Source: Halothiobacillus sp. 15-55-196 (GTDB lineage Bacteria > Pseudomonadota > Gammaproteobacteria > Halothiobacillales > Halothiobacillaceae). Taken from it: DNA of 64,000 bases. A model generated the notes under the pieces. The model was given only the letters and a program-made list of their open reading frames with translations. It searched no databases and had not been told where the DNA came from. The position numbers and the translations under genes were made by a program. The stretch covers positions 23,276 through 87,275 of the forward strand of contig NCKC01000013.1 in the NCBI GenBank assembly GCA_002282715.1, written 5' to 3'. This document shows positions 15,879 through 25,736 of the stretch, in pieces. Positions within the stretch are counted from its first letter, which is position 1, and every line of letters starts with the position of its first letter.

Positions 15879-18107
15879 ATGAACGCAACCACGCCATCAC
15901 CCGCTCTGGCTCATTCCAGTAGCCGCCGCCAGTTTCTCAAGTTGATTGTGCTGACGGCCTCAGCAGGCTCATTGGCGGCATGTGGTGGCAGTGACAGCGG
16001 GGCAGAGAACATCTCGACTGACACCAGCTATTTCCCGCAATCAGTAGCATCAGGTGATCCGGCCGCAAACTCGGTCATTCTCTGGACGCGTTTGGGTAAG
16101 CTCGACCCGCAAACCGATGGACAGTTGCGCGTTCAGGTCAGCGCCCAGAATGATTTTTCCAATCTGGTCGTCGATGAATCCGCCGTGCCCGTTGCTGCCG
16201 CACACGATCACTGCCTGCGTTTGAAAGTGGCCGGTCTGAAGCCCGGAACGACGTATTACTACCGTTTTCTGGTAGCCACCGGCAACCAGACATGGGCCAG
16301 CTCGCGTACCGGGCGAACCAAAACCGCGCCGGATCCGGCGGCCAACGTGCCGGTCAGTTACGCCGTCACCTCGTGCCAAGATTACATCGGCCGGTATTAC
16401 AACGTGTGGGCCTACCTGCTGCAAACCGAGCCGGATTTGGATTTCATCCTGCAAATCGGTGATTACATCTACGAGACTACGGGCGACCCCTCGTTTCAAA
16501 CGGTGGGCAGTCCGCGCAGCATCACCTTTACCGACACGGCAGTCGCTATTCAATTAGGCGATGCGACCGCGCCCTATTACGCCGCCTCCAGCGTGTCAAA
16601 TTACCGCGATCTGTACAAGACGTATCGCAGCGACCCGATCTTGCAGCAGGTGCATGAGCGTTACTCGATGATCAGCATCTGGGATGATCACGAGTATTCC
16701 GATGATTGCTGGGGCGCGACCGCCACGTATTTCAATGGCCGGGAAGATGAGTACAACCCACCACGGCGCGACCGTGCCGAACAGGTGTATTACGAATTCA
16801 TGCCGGTGGATGACCCTGCGGTCGCCAGCGGCGCGCTCAACAAAGATCCGGCCACACTTTGGCCGAATAATGTGCTGTATCGCCGCTTGCGCTTCGGTCA
16901 GAACCTGGAAGCCGTGCTGCTCGATTACCGCAGCTATCGCCCCGATCACCTCATCCCCGAAGACGGCTTTCCCGGCAGGGTGGTGATGAGCGAGCCGGTG
17001 CTTGTGAGCATCTTGGGGCAAGACGGTTACAATGCCGTCAAGGCAAACTTTGGACCTTATGTGGACACGACCACCGCACCTTGGAGCGGTTATCTCCCGG
17101 CACTGATTCCGGTTTTGGCGCAAGGATACCTTCAGGCGGGTTACGCAGGTGATGCGCAAACTAAGGCAACCGACGATCTCACCGGCCTGGTCTCCGCCTT
17201 TGTATTCAATCAGCTCATAGCACTATTCAATGCCGCCGTTGCCGCGGGTCAAATTCCGGGGGCGAGTACGCTGCCGGTCATAGATTCGACCACCTACGAT
17301 GCCTTGCCGCGCGGCATCGCCTACCTGCATCTCGGCAAGCAGTCGTTTTTCTCGGAGCTCGGTGCGCGCTATGCCGTCGTGCAGCCGACGTTTGATCTGT
17401 ATGCCCAATATATGCAGGCAACCGGGCAATACGAACAAGACCCGTTGGGCGCAACACAACGCCAGTTTTTGGCGAATGCCCTGGCATCGGATGCCACATT
17501 CATCAACGTGATCAGCACAGTTTCAACCGCGCCCTTGCGCTGGGATTTGCGCTCGGCCACCAGCTTGCCTGCCGATTACCAGACAGTGTTCAAACCCAAT
17601 GTGGATCAATGGGATGGGTTTCCGCAAGGCAAGCAGGCTTTCCTGGAAACCTTGGCGAATCGACCGGGCGCATTTCTGGCTTCAGGTGATATTCACGCCA
17701 GTTTCGTCACCGAGCATCAAACCAGCACGATGCCGGTGGTAGATTTTACCGGCCCTGCCATCAGCTCGGGTACGTTCAACAATTTCGTGGAATCGGCGAT
17801 TGCCGGCCTGCCGGGACTGGACGCAACGCAAAAAGCGGCGGCCAATCAAGCCTTGGTACTGGGGCTTGATCAAACCCTTCAGGCGTCCGCGCCTGCCGAT
17901 GAGCCGATTATATTTGCCGATACAACCCACCACGGGATTATGGTTTTCCGCGTGAATGCGGCTGAAACTGAGGTCGATTATCTGCTGATCGATCAAGCTG
18001 CCGTCAGTCAGAATCTAACAGGCGATGTCGCCAAACTGGCGCAGTCGTTCAGCCACCAACGTTTTGTTTTCGAACCGCAAACCGGCAAGGTGACGCGCGC
18101 GAACTAA
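15879..18107 (+). CDS. phoD: PhoD-family alkaline phosphatase/phosphodiesterase, Tat-exported lipoprotein
   Basis: Extracytoplasmic phosphatase/phosphodiesterase of the PhoD family. The twin-arginine motif SRRQFLKL is followed by a hydrophobic stretch and a lipobox LAAC, so it is probably folded before export and then lipid-anchored. PhoD landmarks: SVASGDPAANSVILWTRL, AVTSCQDYIGRYYNVW, LQIGDYIYE (metal ligands), IWDDHEYSDDCWG, and SGDIHASF near the end. At 742 residues it is longer than many PhoD proteins, with an insert around residues 380-490. The ATG at 15879 has AGGAAG upstream. No confident Pho box was found. Confidence 0.9.
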   Translation: MNATTPSPALAHSSSRRQFLKLIVLTASAGSLAACGGSDSGAENISTDTSYFPQSVASGDPAANSVILWTRLGKLDPQTDGQLRVQVSAQNDFSNLVVDESAVPVAAAHDHCLRLKVAGLKPGTTYYYRFLVATGNQTWASSRTGRTKTAPDPAANVPVSYAVTSCQDYIGRYYNVWAYLLQTEPDLDFILQIGDYIYETTGDPSFQTVGSPRSITFTDTAVAIQLGDATAPYYAASSVSNYRDLYKTYRSDPILQQVHERYSMISIWDDHEYSDDCWGATATYFNGREDEYNPPRRDRAEQVYYEFMPVDDPAVASGALNKDPATLWPNNVLYRRLRFGQNLEAVLLDYRSYRPDHLIPEDGFPGRVVMSEPVLVSILGQDGYNAVKANFGPYVDTTTAPWSGYLPALIPVLAQGYLQAGYAGDAQTKATDDLTGLVSAFVFNQLIALFNAAVAAGQIPGASTLPVIDSTTYDALPRGIAYLHLGKQSFFSELGARYAVVQPTFDLYAQYMQATGQYEQDPLGATQRQFLANALASDATFINVISTVSTAPLRWDLRSATSLPADYQTVFKPNVDQWDGFPQGKQAFLETLANRPGAFLASGDIHASFVTEHQTSTMPVVDFTGPAISSGTFNNFVESAIAGLPGLDATQKAAANQALVLGLDQTLQASAPADEPIIFADTTHHGIMVFRVNAAETEVDYLLIDQAAVSQNLTGDVAKLAQSFSHQRFVFEPQTGKVTRAN

Positions 18108-18112
18108 TGTTT

Positions 18113-18904
18113 TCAGCGCCTGTGCAGTAAATGCACGCTTGCCAGAACATCCTTGGCGAGCACGGTGGTTTCCGGGGTTTGTTCTTCATCACCGGCCTGG
18201 TACTTGCCGGTTTGCACCAGGATGGTCTGTAAACCGACGGCGTGTGCGCCCTGAATATCGCTGTGCACATCGTCACCGATCAGGGTGATGTTTTCTGCGC
18301 AAAAGCCGAGTGCGGCTATGGCCTGCCGGAAGTAAGACGCGCCCGGTTTGCCCATGGCGATGGCGGTGACGCCCGCCGCGTTTTCCAGCAGCCGGACGAA
18401 GGGACCGGCATCGAGTGACAGGCCGTCGGCTTCACGAAAATAGCGACTGTCGGACAGCGAGATCAGCGAGGCTCCGGCCATGAGTTCCCGAAACGCAGCG
18501 TTGAGTGTGGTGTAGGTAAAGCCTTCGCCTGCGTCGCCGATGATGACGGCTCGGGGGGCGGTGGTGTCCGTTTTCTGCCCGATCAGCGTGGTATCGAATC
18601 CGGCAAAATCCGGCAGCACTCCGGGGTGAATCAGCAAAACGCCATGCGTCTGGTGGGATTGCAGCCATTCGGCGGCGGCACGTGCGGGCGTGAGCAATTG
18701 CTGCGCCGATACGTCCAGCCCGGCCTCGTGCAGATTGGCAAGCAAATCCGCATGGCTGCGACGCGTGGTGTTGGTCAAAAGCAGGAAAGGAATGTCGGCC
18801 TCGCGCAAGCGGGCGAGTGCTGCTACCGCGCCGGGCATCGGCTTATTGCCATCGAGCAGTACGCCGCCGATATCGAAAATAACCGCTTGCGTTCTGGTCT
18901 GCAT
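18113..18904 (-). CDS. HAD-superfamily phosphatase, NagD/LHPP-like (subfamily IIA)
   Basis: Cytoplasmic HAD hydrolase of 263 residues. Motif I is FDIGGVLLDG, in which the usual second aspartate is glycine as in LHPP/HDHD2 relatives; motif II is LLTNTTRR; motifs III/IV are the MGKPGASYFR lysine and IGDDVHSDIQGA. Members hydrolyse phospholysine, phosphohistidine or nucleotide/sugar phosphates; the substrate here cannot be told. It converges with phoD, their ends being five bases apart. Confidence 0.85.
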   Translation of the reverse strand: MQTRTQAVIFDIGGVLLDGNKPMPGAVAALARLREADIPFLLLTNTTRRSHADLLANLHEAGLDVSAQQLLTPARAAAEWLQSHQTHGVLLIHPGVLPDFAGFDTTLIGQKTDTTAPRAVIIGDAGEGFTYTTLNAAFRELMAGASLISLSDSRYFREADGLSLDAGPFVRLLENAAGVTAIAMGKPGASYFRQAIAALGFCAENITLIGDDVHSDIQGAHAVGLQTILVQTGKYQAGDEEQTPETTVLAKDVLASVHLLHRR

Positions 18905-18999
18905 GGGGGTTTCCTCCCGTAAACAGGCGCTTGAGTGGTTTCAACACAAGGTAAAAACCGAGGGCGTAATGCAGTTTTGTGCACCACGGCGGGCGTGAC

Positions 19000-19788
19000 T
19001 CAGGTCTGAGCTGACCCGGTTGGTGGCCGCTCGGACTGGTGGGCCACGTCCAGTGCATCAAGTTGATTCTGCAATGCTTTTATGGCTTGCGCAACTCGCT
19101 CGGAGGCACCTTTGAAGCCAAGCTCGATCAGGCGTCGTTCGCCCTGCCCGATCGGCAGGCTGAAAAACTTGAGATCGGGGAATTCGGCGCAGAGTCTGGT
19201 CATGGTGGGTAAGAGATCACTTTCCGATGCGCCGATGGTCCAGAGCGACTGTTCGCGATAATCCAGCGTGCCGAGTGAAGCCAGCGGATGAGCCAGAATC
19301 CAGTCGAGCATCGGATGGGCCATTTGCGGAAAGCCGGGCATGAAAAAATGGTTTTCCAGATAAAAACCGGCCACGTTATTGACGGGGTTCGGAATGAGAT
19401 CGGCCTGATCCGGAAAATCCGCCATGTGCACCCGATGCGGGAAGGCCGCTTCACCGAACTGGGCAATGATGCGGCGCTCGGCTTCGGGATGACGCGTGAG
19501 TGGCCGCTCGAATGCGCGGGCGGCGCTGGTGCGGGTGAGATCGTCCGGCGTGGCACCGATACCGCCGAAACAGAAGACGATGCTGCCCGCCTGTCGGCTT
19601 TCACGCAGGGTGCGCTCGATGCGATCCGCGTCGTCGCCGATCATCTGTGCCCAATCGGGTTGACGTCCGCGCGGTGCGAGCCGCTCGATGACGGCGGCAA
19701 GATGCGTGTCTTTGCGCCGCCCGGAGAGGATTTCGTCGCCTATGATCAGCACGCCAATCGCAATGGGCTTGCTTAACGCAATGCTCAT
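19000..19788 (-). CDS. CinA-type molybdopterin-binding domain protein
   Basis: A 262-residue MoaB/CinA N-terminal domain protein; the family includes ADP-ribose pyrophosphatase activity in full-length CinA. The signature VLIIGDEILSGRRKDTH and the nucleotide-binding CFGGIGATPDDLTRTSAARAF block are present, followed by NPVNNVAGF and FMPGFPQMAHPM. The C-terminal nicotinamide amidase domain of full-length CinA is absent. Its ATG overlaps the hemH stop codon by four bases, so the two are translationally coupled. Confidence 0.85.
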   Translation of the reverse strand: MSIALSKPIAIGVLIIGDEILSGRRKDTHLAAVIERLAPRGRQPDWAQMIGDDADRIERTLRESRQAGSIVFCFGGIGATPDDLTRTSAARAFERPLTRHPEAERRIIAQFGEAAFPHRVHMADFPDQADLIPNPVNNVAGFYLENHFFMPGFPQMAHPMLDWILAHPLASLGTLDYREQSLWTIGASESDLLPTMTRLCAEFPDLKFFSLPIGQGERRLIELGFKGASERVAQAIKALQNQLDALDVAHQSERPPTGSAQT

Positions 19789-20897
19789 CGTTCGGCGCCC
19801 ATGGCGAGGGCGTTGGCGCGTACCCGGTCACGTTCCTGTGCGTCGGCCTGGGCGTCATATCCGCTGTGTTCGATCCAGCCTTGTGTGTGGCGGCGAATCA
19901 AGTGCGTCAGGGCATCGAGATGATCATCTCGCGCATTCAATGCGGGAATGTAGTGATAGGTTTCGCCGCCGGCTTGTTCAAAGTATTCGCGGTTTTCCTG
20001 ACCGATTTCCTCAATGGTTTCCAGACAATCGGCGGAAAATCCGGGGCAGATGACGGCAATGTGCTTGATGCCTTTGGCGGGTAATCCTTTCAAGGTGTCA
20101 TCGGTGTACGGTTTGAGCCATTCCTCACGACCAAAGCGGGATTGGAACGTCACCATGTATTGATCGGGGGTCAAACCCAAACGATCGGCCAGCAGCCGTC
20201 CAGTCACGTGGCATTCGCAGTGGTAGGGGTCACCCGCCAGAAGATAGCGCTTGGGCACGCCATGAAAGCTCATGACCAACTTTTGTGGCTGACCGTGTTC
20301 GGCAAAATGTTCACGAACGCTCGCGGCCAGTGCATCGAGATAGGCCGGTTCGCGATGGTAATGATTGATAAAACGCAGTTCCGGCACCCAGCGCCAGGTT
20401 TTCAGTTCATCGAAAACGGCATCGAAGGTTGAAGCGGTCGTGGCGGCGGCGTATTGCGGGTACATGGGCAGAACCAGAATACGGCGCGCGCCGGCATCGC
20501 GCAGCTCGGCCAGCGCAGTGGCGACCGAAGGGTTGCCGTAGCGCATGCCCAGAGCAACCGAGACGGGGCCTGCCATCTGTTGCGACAAGCACTCCTGCAA
20601 GCCGCGTTGCTGCTGTCGGGAAATGGTGAGTAGAGGCGACCCGTCCTCGTAATGATCCCACACTTCCCGATAAGCGGCGGCTGACTTTTTAGGACGTGTG
20701 TTGAGGATGATCAGGTTCAGAATCGGCCACCACAGGAGTTTGGGCAACTCGATGACCCGCGGATCGGATAAGAATTGCTTCAGGTAGCGGCGCAGCGCGG
20801 GCGTGGTCGGTTCATCCGGCGTGCCGAGATTGAGTAACAGCACGCCCATCCGCTCGGCGCTACCGTGGGTGTAATGGGGTTCACCTTGATATGTCAT
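19785..20897 (-). CDS. hemH: Ferrochelatase
   Basis: Inserts Fe2+ into protoporphyrin IX, the last step of heme b synthesis, at the inner membrane. Family landmarks: GVLLLNLGTPDEPTTPALRRYLKQFLSDPRVIELP near the start, PMYPQYAAATTAS, LVMSFHGVPKRYL with the catalytic histidine, YMVTFQSRFGREEWLKPYT, and CPGFSADCLETIEEI. 370 residues. I chose ATG 20897 because AAGGA lies seven bases upstream; the frame continues to 20978 without homology. The downstream CinA-type gene overlaps by four bases. Confidence 0.95.
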   Translation of the reverse strand: MTYQGEPHYTHGSAERMGVLLLNLGTPDEPTTPALRRYLKQFLSDPRVIELPKLLWWPILNLIILNTRPKKSAAAYREVWDHYEDGSPLLTISRQQQRGLQECLSQQMAGPVSVALGMRYGNPSVATALAELRDAGARRILVLPMYPQYAAATTASTFDAVFDELKTWRWVPELRFINHYHREPAYLDALAASVREHFAEHGQPQKLVMSFHGVPKRYLLAGDPYHCECHVTGRLLADRLGLTPDQYMVTFQSRFGREEWLKPYTDDTLKGLPAKGIKHIAVICPGFSADCLETIEEIGQENREYFEQAGGETYHYIPALNARDDHLDALTHLIRRHTQGWIEHSGYDAQADAQERDRVRANALAMGAER

Positions 20898-20974
20898 ACC
20901 GCTGTCCTTAACTATGTTTATGAATTGGCCGCGCAGCGCGTGGCGGCCGTTGATTTTGCAACGTATGATTGTAG

Positions 20975-21985
<1,011 letters not shown>

Positions 21986-22052
21986 AAGCCCGGAATAAAA
22001 GCAAGGTATAACGATTGATCAGTGGCGCTTTGCCGCGCTGCCAGGAGACAAC

Positions 22053-22373
22053 ATGGACCCGGTGATCGCAGCCTATACGGTGTTACTCGCGGTAGCATTG
22101 GGGTTGAGCGGCTTTCTGCGCGGCGATGCACGGCGTCGTGGCCGCGGCCTGTTGATGGCAGCGACTTTGTCGGGGTTCATCGTAGTGGCTGCGGCCAGTG
22201 CGCTGGTCAATGCCGTAGCGGTACCCGACTTGATCCTCACGTCGCTCGCCGTGTTTTTCTCCGCGCAAGCCGCCACCACTGCGTTCTCTCTGCTGTGGCG
22301 GGAAATCTGCTCGACACATCAGGCCCGCGGATCGGTGCCGGGTTCGGACCGCGGTGAGGACACATCGGCATGA
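22053..22373 (+). CDS. Small membrane protein, possibly transhydrogenase alpha-2-like
   Basis: 106 residues with three hydrophobic segments (about 5-20, 33-55, 60-80). I do not recognise it with certainty. The segment SGFIVVAAASALV followed by a second helix and an aromatic-basic end resembles the four-helix membrane part of proton-translocating transhydrogenase alpha subunits (SGIIVVGAL in those). No nucleotide-binding motif is present. Its stop overlaps the next gene's ATG by four bases, so the two membrane proteins are coupled and likely form one complex. Confidence 0.6.
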   Translation: MDPVIAAYTVLLAVALGLSGFLRGDARRRGRGLLMAATLSGFIVVAAASALVNAVAVPDLILTSLAVFFSAQAATTAFSLLWREICSTHQARGSVPGSDRGEDTSA

Positions 22374-23227
22374 GCGTCGGTCTGCAGATCGATCTGGTCG
22401 GTTGGTTCGCGCTGGCGCTGATTCTGGCGGCGTTGTACGGACTCAACAGCGAGAAGGGCGAACAGAGCGGAAATACCGCGCGGCACAAACCCGCCATCGG
22501 GCTGTTGTTTGCAGCGTTGTTGCTGATGTTGGTATCGGTGCTCTGGACGTCTGACGGCAGCAATGTCCCGTTGGCCATTGTGATGGTGTTGCTGGGTATC
22601 GTCGCGGCCCCCTTGTCTTCTCGTTATCGGGCCGCGCGGGGTTCTTCGCCGCAACGCACGGTACGGGAGGGCATTCTGAGCGGACTGTCGCTGATCACCA
22701 TCGGCACCGGCTTGTCCGTTGCCCTGCTGGGGCTGACAGGTTGGTTCGACATGGATCGCGATGCCTTTACCTGGGATATCCGGCTGGTTTCGGTGTCCAG
22801 CGAGTTCATCGGGGTTTGGACGTTCGCCGCGGGGCTCATGCTCTGGCTTCGGCTGAACGATTACCTGCCGCAATCCAGCCCGGGGCGAAATCAAAAGCGG
22901 TTCGGGCTGGCCGTTCTGGCACTCGCCGTGCTGCTGAGCGGTCTGTCGGTCCTGTTTCCGGCCTATGCGAGCGTGCTGATGATCGTGGTCGCTATACTGG
23001 CTCTGGAATTGGGTGCCCTGTCGGCGCTGGGTGTCGCCGAAACGCGGGTGGCGCGCGTGCTGGGTCAACACACAGGGCTGATCGGCGCGGCAATCGCGAT
23101 GCTCGGTTATGTGCAGGCGAGCCTGTTTCTGCTATCGATGGGCGGATTGATTGTGGCGGCGGCCATTCACTATCTGCGCGGCGCCATGGCATTCAATCAG
23201 GCACGTCGTCGCCGTACCGATTCATAA
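22370..23227 (+). CDS. Polytopic membrane protein, possibly transhydrogenase beta membrane domain-like
   Basis: 285 residues with about eight hydrophobic helices and no soluble domain. The order of small-residue-rich helices, and especially the C-terminal part with HTGLIGAAIAMLGY and GGLIVAAAIHYLRGAMAFN, recall the PntB membrane region (YSGWAAAAIGF, then GALVGSSGAIL and an AMNR end). The NADP-binding domain that normally follows is entirely absent. The homology is a judgement by eye and could be coincidental helix similarity. Coupled to the preceding small gene and downstream of trxB. Confidence 0.55.
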   Translation: MSVGLQIDLVGWFALALILAALYGLNSEKGEQSGNTARHKPAIGLLFAALLLMLVSVLWTSDGSNVPLAIVMVLLGIVAAPLSSRYRAARGSSPQRTVREGILSGLSLITIGTGLSVALLGLTGWFDMDRDAFTWDIRLVSVSSEFIGVWTFAAGLMLWLRLNDYLPQSSPGRNQKRFGLAVLALAVLLSGLSVLFPAYASVLMIVVAILALELGALSALGVAETRVARVLGQHTGLIGAAIAMLGYVQASLFLLSMGGLIVAAAIHYLRGAMAFNQARRRRTDS

Positions 23228-23240
23228 GCTTTTTTGCCCA

Positions 23241-23858
23241 TTAATCGTGACTTAAATCATCCAGCGTCAGGGCAAACCCTTCGACGAAATGTGTACAAAA
23301 GTACCTGACAGCTGGCATGGTTTCCTGCATTTCTTCGAGCTTGGCCAGCAGGTATTGCTCGGCTTTTTTGAATTCCAGATTTCCTGCAAAGCCTTCTTCC
23401 AGACATTTGAGATAAGCCGACATCGAATCGGCCGCTTTGACGACCCGCGCGACCTCCGGTTCGATTTGAGCGCTTTCGATGCTGGACGCGAACGCCGCGC
23501 GCAGGCGTTCGGGTAACAAGCCGGTGAGCTTGCGCTCGGCGTGGGCTTCGAGCGCCTTGTACGAATCGAGAATATCCTGCCGGAAGTATTTGACCGGCGT
23601 GGGCAGGTCGCCGGTGATGATTTCGGAAGCATCATGGTAGAGCGCCACGGTCACGATGCGACCGATGTCGTTGGTCTCGCCGTACAGTTCGTTGCCGATC
23701 ACGGCCAGCGCGTGCGCGATCATCGCCACTTGCAGGCTGTGTTCCTGAATATTTTCGGTGCGCGTATTGCGCATCAATCCCCAGCGCGTGATGTACTTCA
23801 TGCGGGCAAGGTAGGCAAAGAAATGACTTTGTTCGGGTGTAGTTGATTTGCTCAACAT
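23241..23858 (-). CDS. yfbR: 5'-deoxynucleotidase YfbR
   Basis: HD-domain phosphohydrolase that dephosphorylates deoxyribonucleoside 5'-monophosphates. The N-terminus SHFFAYLARMKYITRWGLMRNTRTENIQEHSLQVAMIAHAL closely follows E. coli YfbR in pattern, with metal ligands in EHSLQVA, YHDASEIITGDLPTPVKYF and KAADSM. 205 residues. ATG 23858 is preceded by AGGAG; the frame extends upstream through a repeat region but without homology. It neighbours dgt, another dNTP-metabolism HD enzyme, on the same strand. Confidence 0.93.
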   Translation of the reverse strand: MLSKSTTPEQSHFFAYLARMKYITRWGLMRNTRTENIQEHSLQVAMIAHALAVIGNELYGETNDIGRIVTVALYHDASEIITGDLPTPVKYFRQDILDSYKALEAHAERKLTGLLPERLRAAFASSIESAQIEPEVARVVKAADSMSAYLKCLEEGFAGNLEFKKAEQYLLAKLEEMQETMPAVRYFCTHFVEGFALTLDDLSHD

Positions 23859-23893
23859 CAGACTCCTGATGAGTGGACGGTGGATTTCAGTAA

Positions 23894-23923
23894 GGGAAGC
23901 TCTGCACAAATGCAGAGCTTCCC
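23894..23923. repeat. Perfect 13-bp-stem hairpin in yfbR/dgt gap
   Basis: GGGAAGCTCTGCA pairs perfectly with its complement across a four-base loop. It opens a 338-base gene-free gap dense with inverted repeats: GCAGGGC/GCCCTGC at about 23926-23943, ATGAC/GTCAT, and a CCTGCACGAA/TTCGTGCAGG pair at 24008-24039. Half of the same hairpin sequence (GCATTTGTGCAGAACTTCC, one mismatch) recurs near 39728-39747, so this is a dispersed element rather than a plain terminator. Confidence 0.7.
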
Positions 23924-24045
23924 GTGCAGGGCAGTGACGCCCTGCCGTACAATGACGCAAGTCATTGAATGCGGAGCACAAGACGGGCGTGTTCCGGCTT
24001 GTGCGTGCCTGCACGAAGCCATGGATGGATTCGTGCAGGGGTTCC

Positions 24046-24201
24046 CTAAGGAACCTCTGATTGAATCCTTCGTGGCCGAGACGGGCTTTTGAGGGATGAG
24101 TCGCAAGGCGCGGCGCGAAACGAATGGTTATTCCATTCGTGAGCTGCGGCTTTTGGATCAGCAACTCGGCTCACGAGGGATTCAATCAGGGGTTCCCTAA
24201 G
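24046..24201. repeat. Inverted-repeat element (MITE-like) at the end of dgt
   Basis: The left arm GAACCTCTGATTGAATCC (24051-24068) is mirrored by GGATTCAATCAGGGGTTC (24178-24195), and similarity continues inward (TTCGTGGCCGAG versus CTCGTGAGCCGAG on the opposite strand). CTAAG flanks both sides (24046-24050 and 24197-24201), as expected for a 5-bp target duplication. No gene lies inside. The right flank supplies the dgt stop codon. Confidence 0.65.
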
Positions 24202-25624
24202 GCACGTTTAGTCTGAACCCGGCTTCCTGAATTTGCTGCCAGGAGCGTACGGCAAAACTATCGGTCATGCCGGAAACCATATCGGTGAGTAACTGGGCTT
24301 CGCGGTAACGCAGGGGCATGGGATTGTTCGGTGATTCGAACACACGACGGTAATTTTCCGAAATCAACTGGTACAGATAGCTTGCCAACGGCGTGCGCCG
24401 TGCGCTGGCGGGATCGAGCGGATCGACCCGATCGGTAATCGCATACCAGAAGGCGTCCATCAGGCCATGGATGACTTCAAATCCGGTCAGCTCGACCTTT
24501 AATACGGTCTTGTGGCGGTAGGCATGTTGCCAGTTGCAGGCCTTAAGCGTACGCAGTAGCGCATGGGCCGGCGAGGCGGCGATCAGTTCCTGATTGAATG
24601 TGCCCGCCCTCATGGCGGGCAACTGGGCCAGAAACGTATCGGCGACGGCCTGCATGAGTGCACCTATGGCGCGGATGCGGAAGGTCTGCATGGAAATGTC
24701 GTTCAGCTCGGCAGGCGAGAGATCGGTCTGGCGATAACGCCGATGCTCCTCCTGCGCAGCATCGCAGACACGAGTCACCACCGGGTCGCCATCGGCGGCA
24801 TGGCGTAAAAAGGCGATGATGTCGGAAAAGGAGAGCAGGCCCTTTTTCACCGCGTCCTCGGCGTCCAGCACCGAATAGGCAATGTCGTCGCAGGCTTCGA
24901 GAATCCAGGTCAGCGGGTGGCGCTGCCCGTCGGACAGACCGCAATGTGATTGCACCTCGGCCACCAATGCCTGTTCCGATTGAAAAAACCCGTGCTTCTT
25001 GCGCACGACGAAGTTTTTGTCTATCTCATCGCTGCCCACGGGGTATTTGATCAATGCGGCGAGGGTCGCCATGGTCAGGTTCAGGCCATAATCATCGTTG
25101 ATCAGTTGCAGTTTGGTGAGCAGCCGCAGGGTCTGCGCATTGCCTTCAAAGCGCAAAAAGTCCTGCCGCATGGCTTCGTTCAGGCCCGTTTGCGGGTCAA
25201 GCACTGTTGCTTCATGTCGGGCGAACCAGCGAGCGATGGCTTCCTCGCCCTGATGACCGAAGGGCGGATTCCCCAAATCATGCGCCAGCCCGATGGTTGC
25301 AAGCAGCGCAGGCACATCGCGCAGCGCTTGCGGCAAGCCGGCAGCCAGATTGCGGTTGAACACCAGATCCAGCCCCACCGAGCGGGCGAGATTGGCGACC
25401 TCGTGTGAATGCGTCAGCCGGGTCCGGACGCTATCGGAATGATCCAGCGGGAAGACCTGCGTCTTGTCCGCCATGCGCCGCACCGGCGTGGAAAACAGCA
25501 CGCGGTCATAGTCTCGTTCGATTTCGGCACGCGTTTCGGTGTGAAACAGGGCGGGACTGGTCTGGCTCGGGCGCCGGCGCGCAGAATTGAGCCACTGGGG
25601 CCAGTTTGATTCTGTGCGCTTCAC
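24197..25624 (-). CDS. dgt: Deoxyguanosinetriphosphate triphosphohydrolase-like protein
   Basis: Hydrolyses dGTP (or other dNTPs) to the nucleoside and triphosphate, adjusting dNTP pools. HD-domain landmarks: ERDYDRVLFSTPVRRMADKTQVFPL, VRTRLTHSHEVANLARS, IGLAHDLGNPPFGHQGEEAI with the metal-binding HD, RFEGNAQTLRLLTKL, and ILEACDDIAYSVLDAEDA. 475 residues from GTG 25624, chosen because GGAGGG sits seven bases upstream; upstream ATGs at 25684-25690 lack a ribosome site. The last codon and stop (TAG) lie at the edge of an inverted-repeat element, suggesting the C-terminus may have been altered by insertion. Confidence 0.92.
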   Translation of the reverse strand: MKRTESNWPQWLNSARRRPSQTSPALFHTETRAEIERDYDRVLFSTPVRRMADKTQVFPLDHSDSVRTRLTHSHEVANLARSVGLDLVFNRNLAAGLPQALRDVPALLATIGLAHDLGNPPFGHQGEEAIARWFARHEATVLDPQTGLNEAMRQDFLRFEGNAQTLRLLTKLQLINDDYGLNLTMATLAALIKYPVGSDEIDKNFVVRKKHGFFQSEQALVAEVQSHCGLSDGQRHPLTWILEACDDIAYSVLDAEDAVKKGLLSFSDIIAFLRHAADGDPVVTRVCDAAQEEHRRYRQTDLSPAELNDISMQTFRIRAIGALMQAVADTFLAQLPAMRAGTFNQELIAASPAHALLRTLKACNWQHAYRHKTVLKVELTGFEVIHGLMDAFWYAITDRVDPLDPASARRTPLASYLYQLISENYRRVFESPNNPMPLRYREAQLLTDMVSGMTDSFAVRSWQQIQEAGFRLNVP

Positions 25625-25736
25625 ATGTACGCCCTCCGGGTGGTTTTGTTCCGTTGATTTTTTTGACTCGACGCTTTCAGGCATCATCATGGTTCGTATT
25701 GTATGGGTTGTTACCCGGTTTTGAATGGGGGTTGCT

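Noticed and set aside
22741..23244. Alternative plus-strand frame overlapping the second membrane protein
   Set aside because: Rich in R, G and A with no motif; it is the shadow of the real frame, which has clean membrane helices and a coupled start.
23859..24196. CRISPR-like array because of repeated palindromes
   Set aside because: Repeats are inverted, differ in sequence and are not spaced with unique spacers; they fit hairpin/MITE-type elements.
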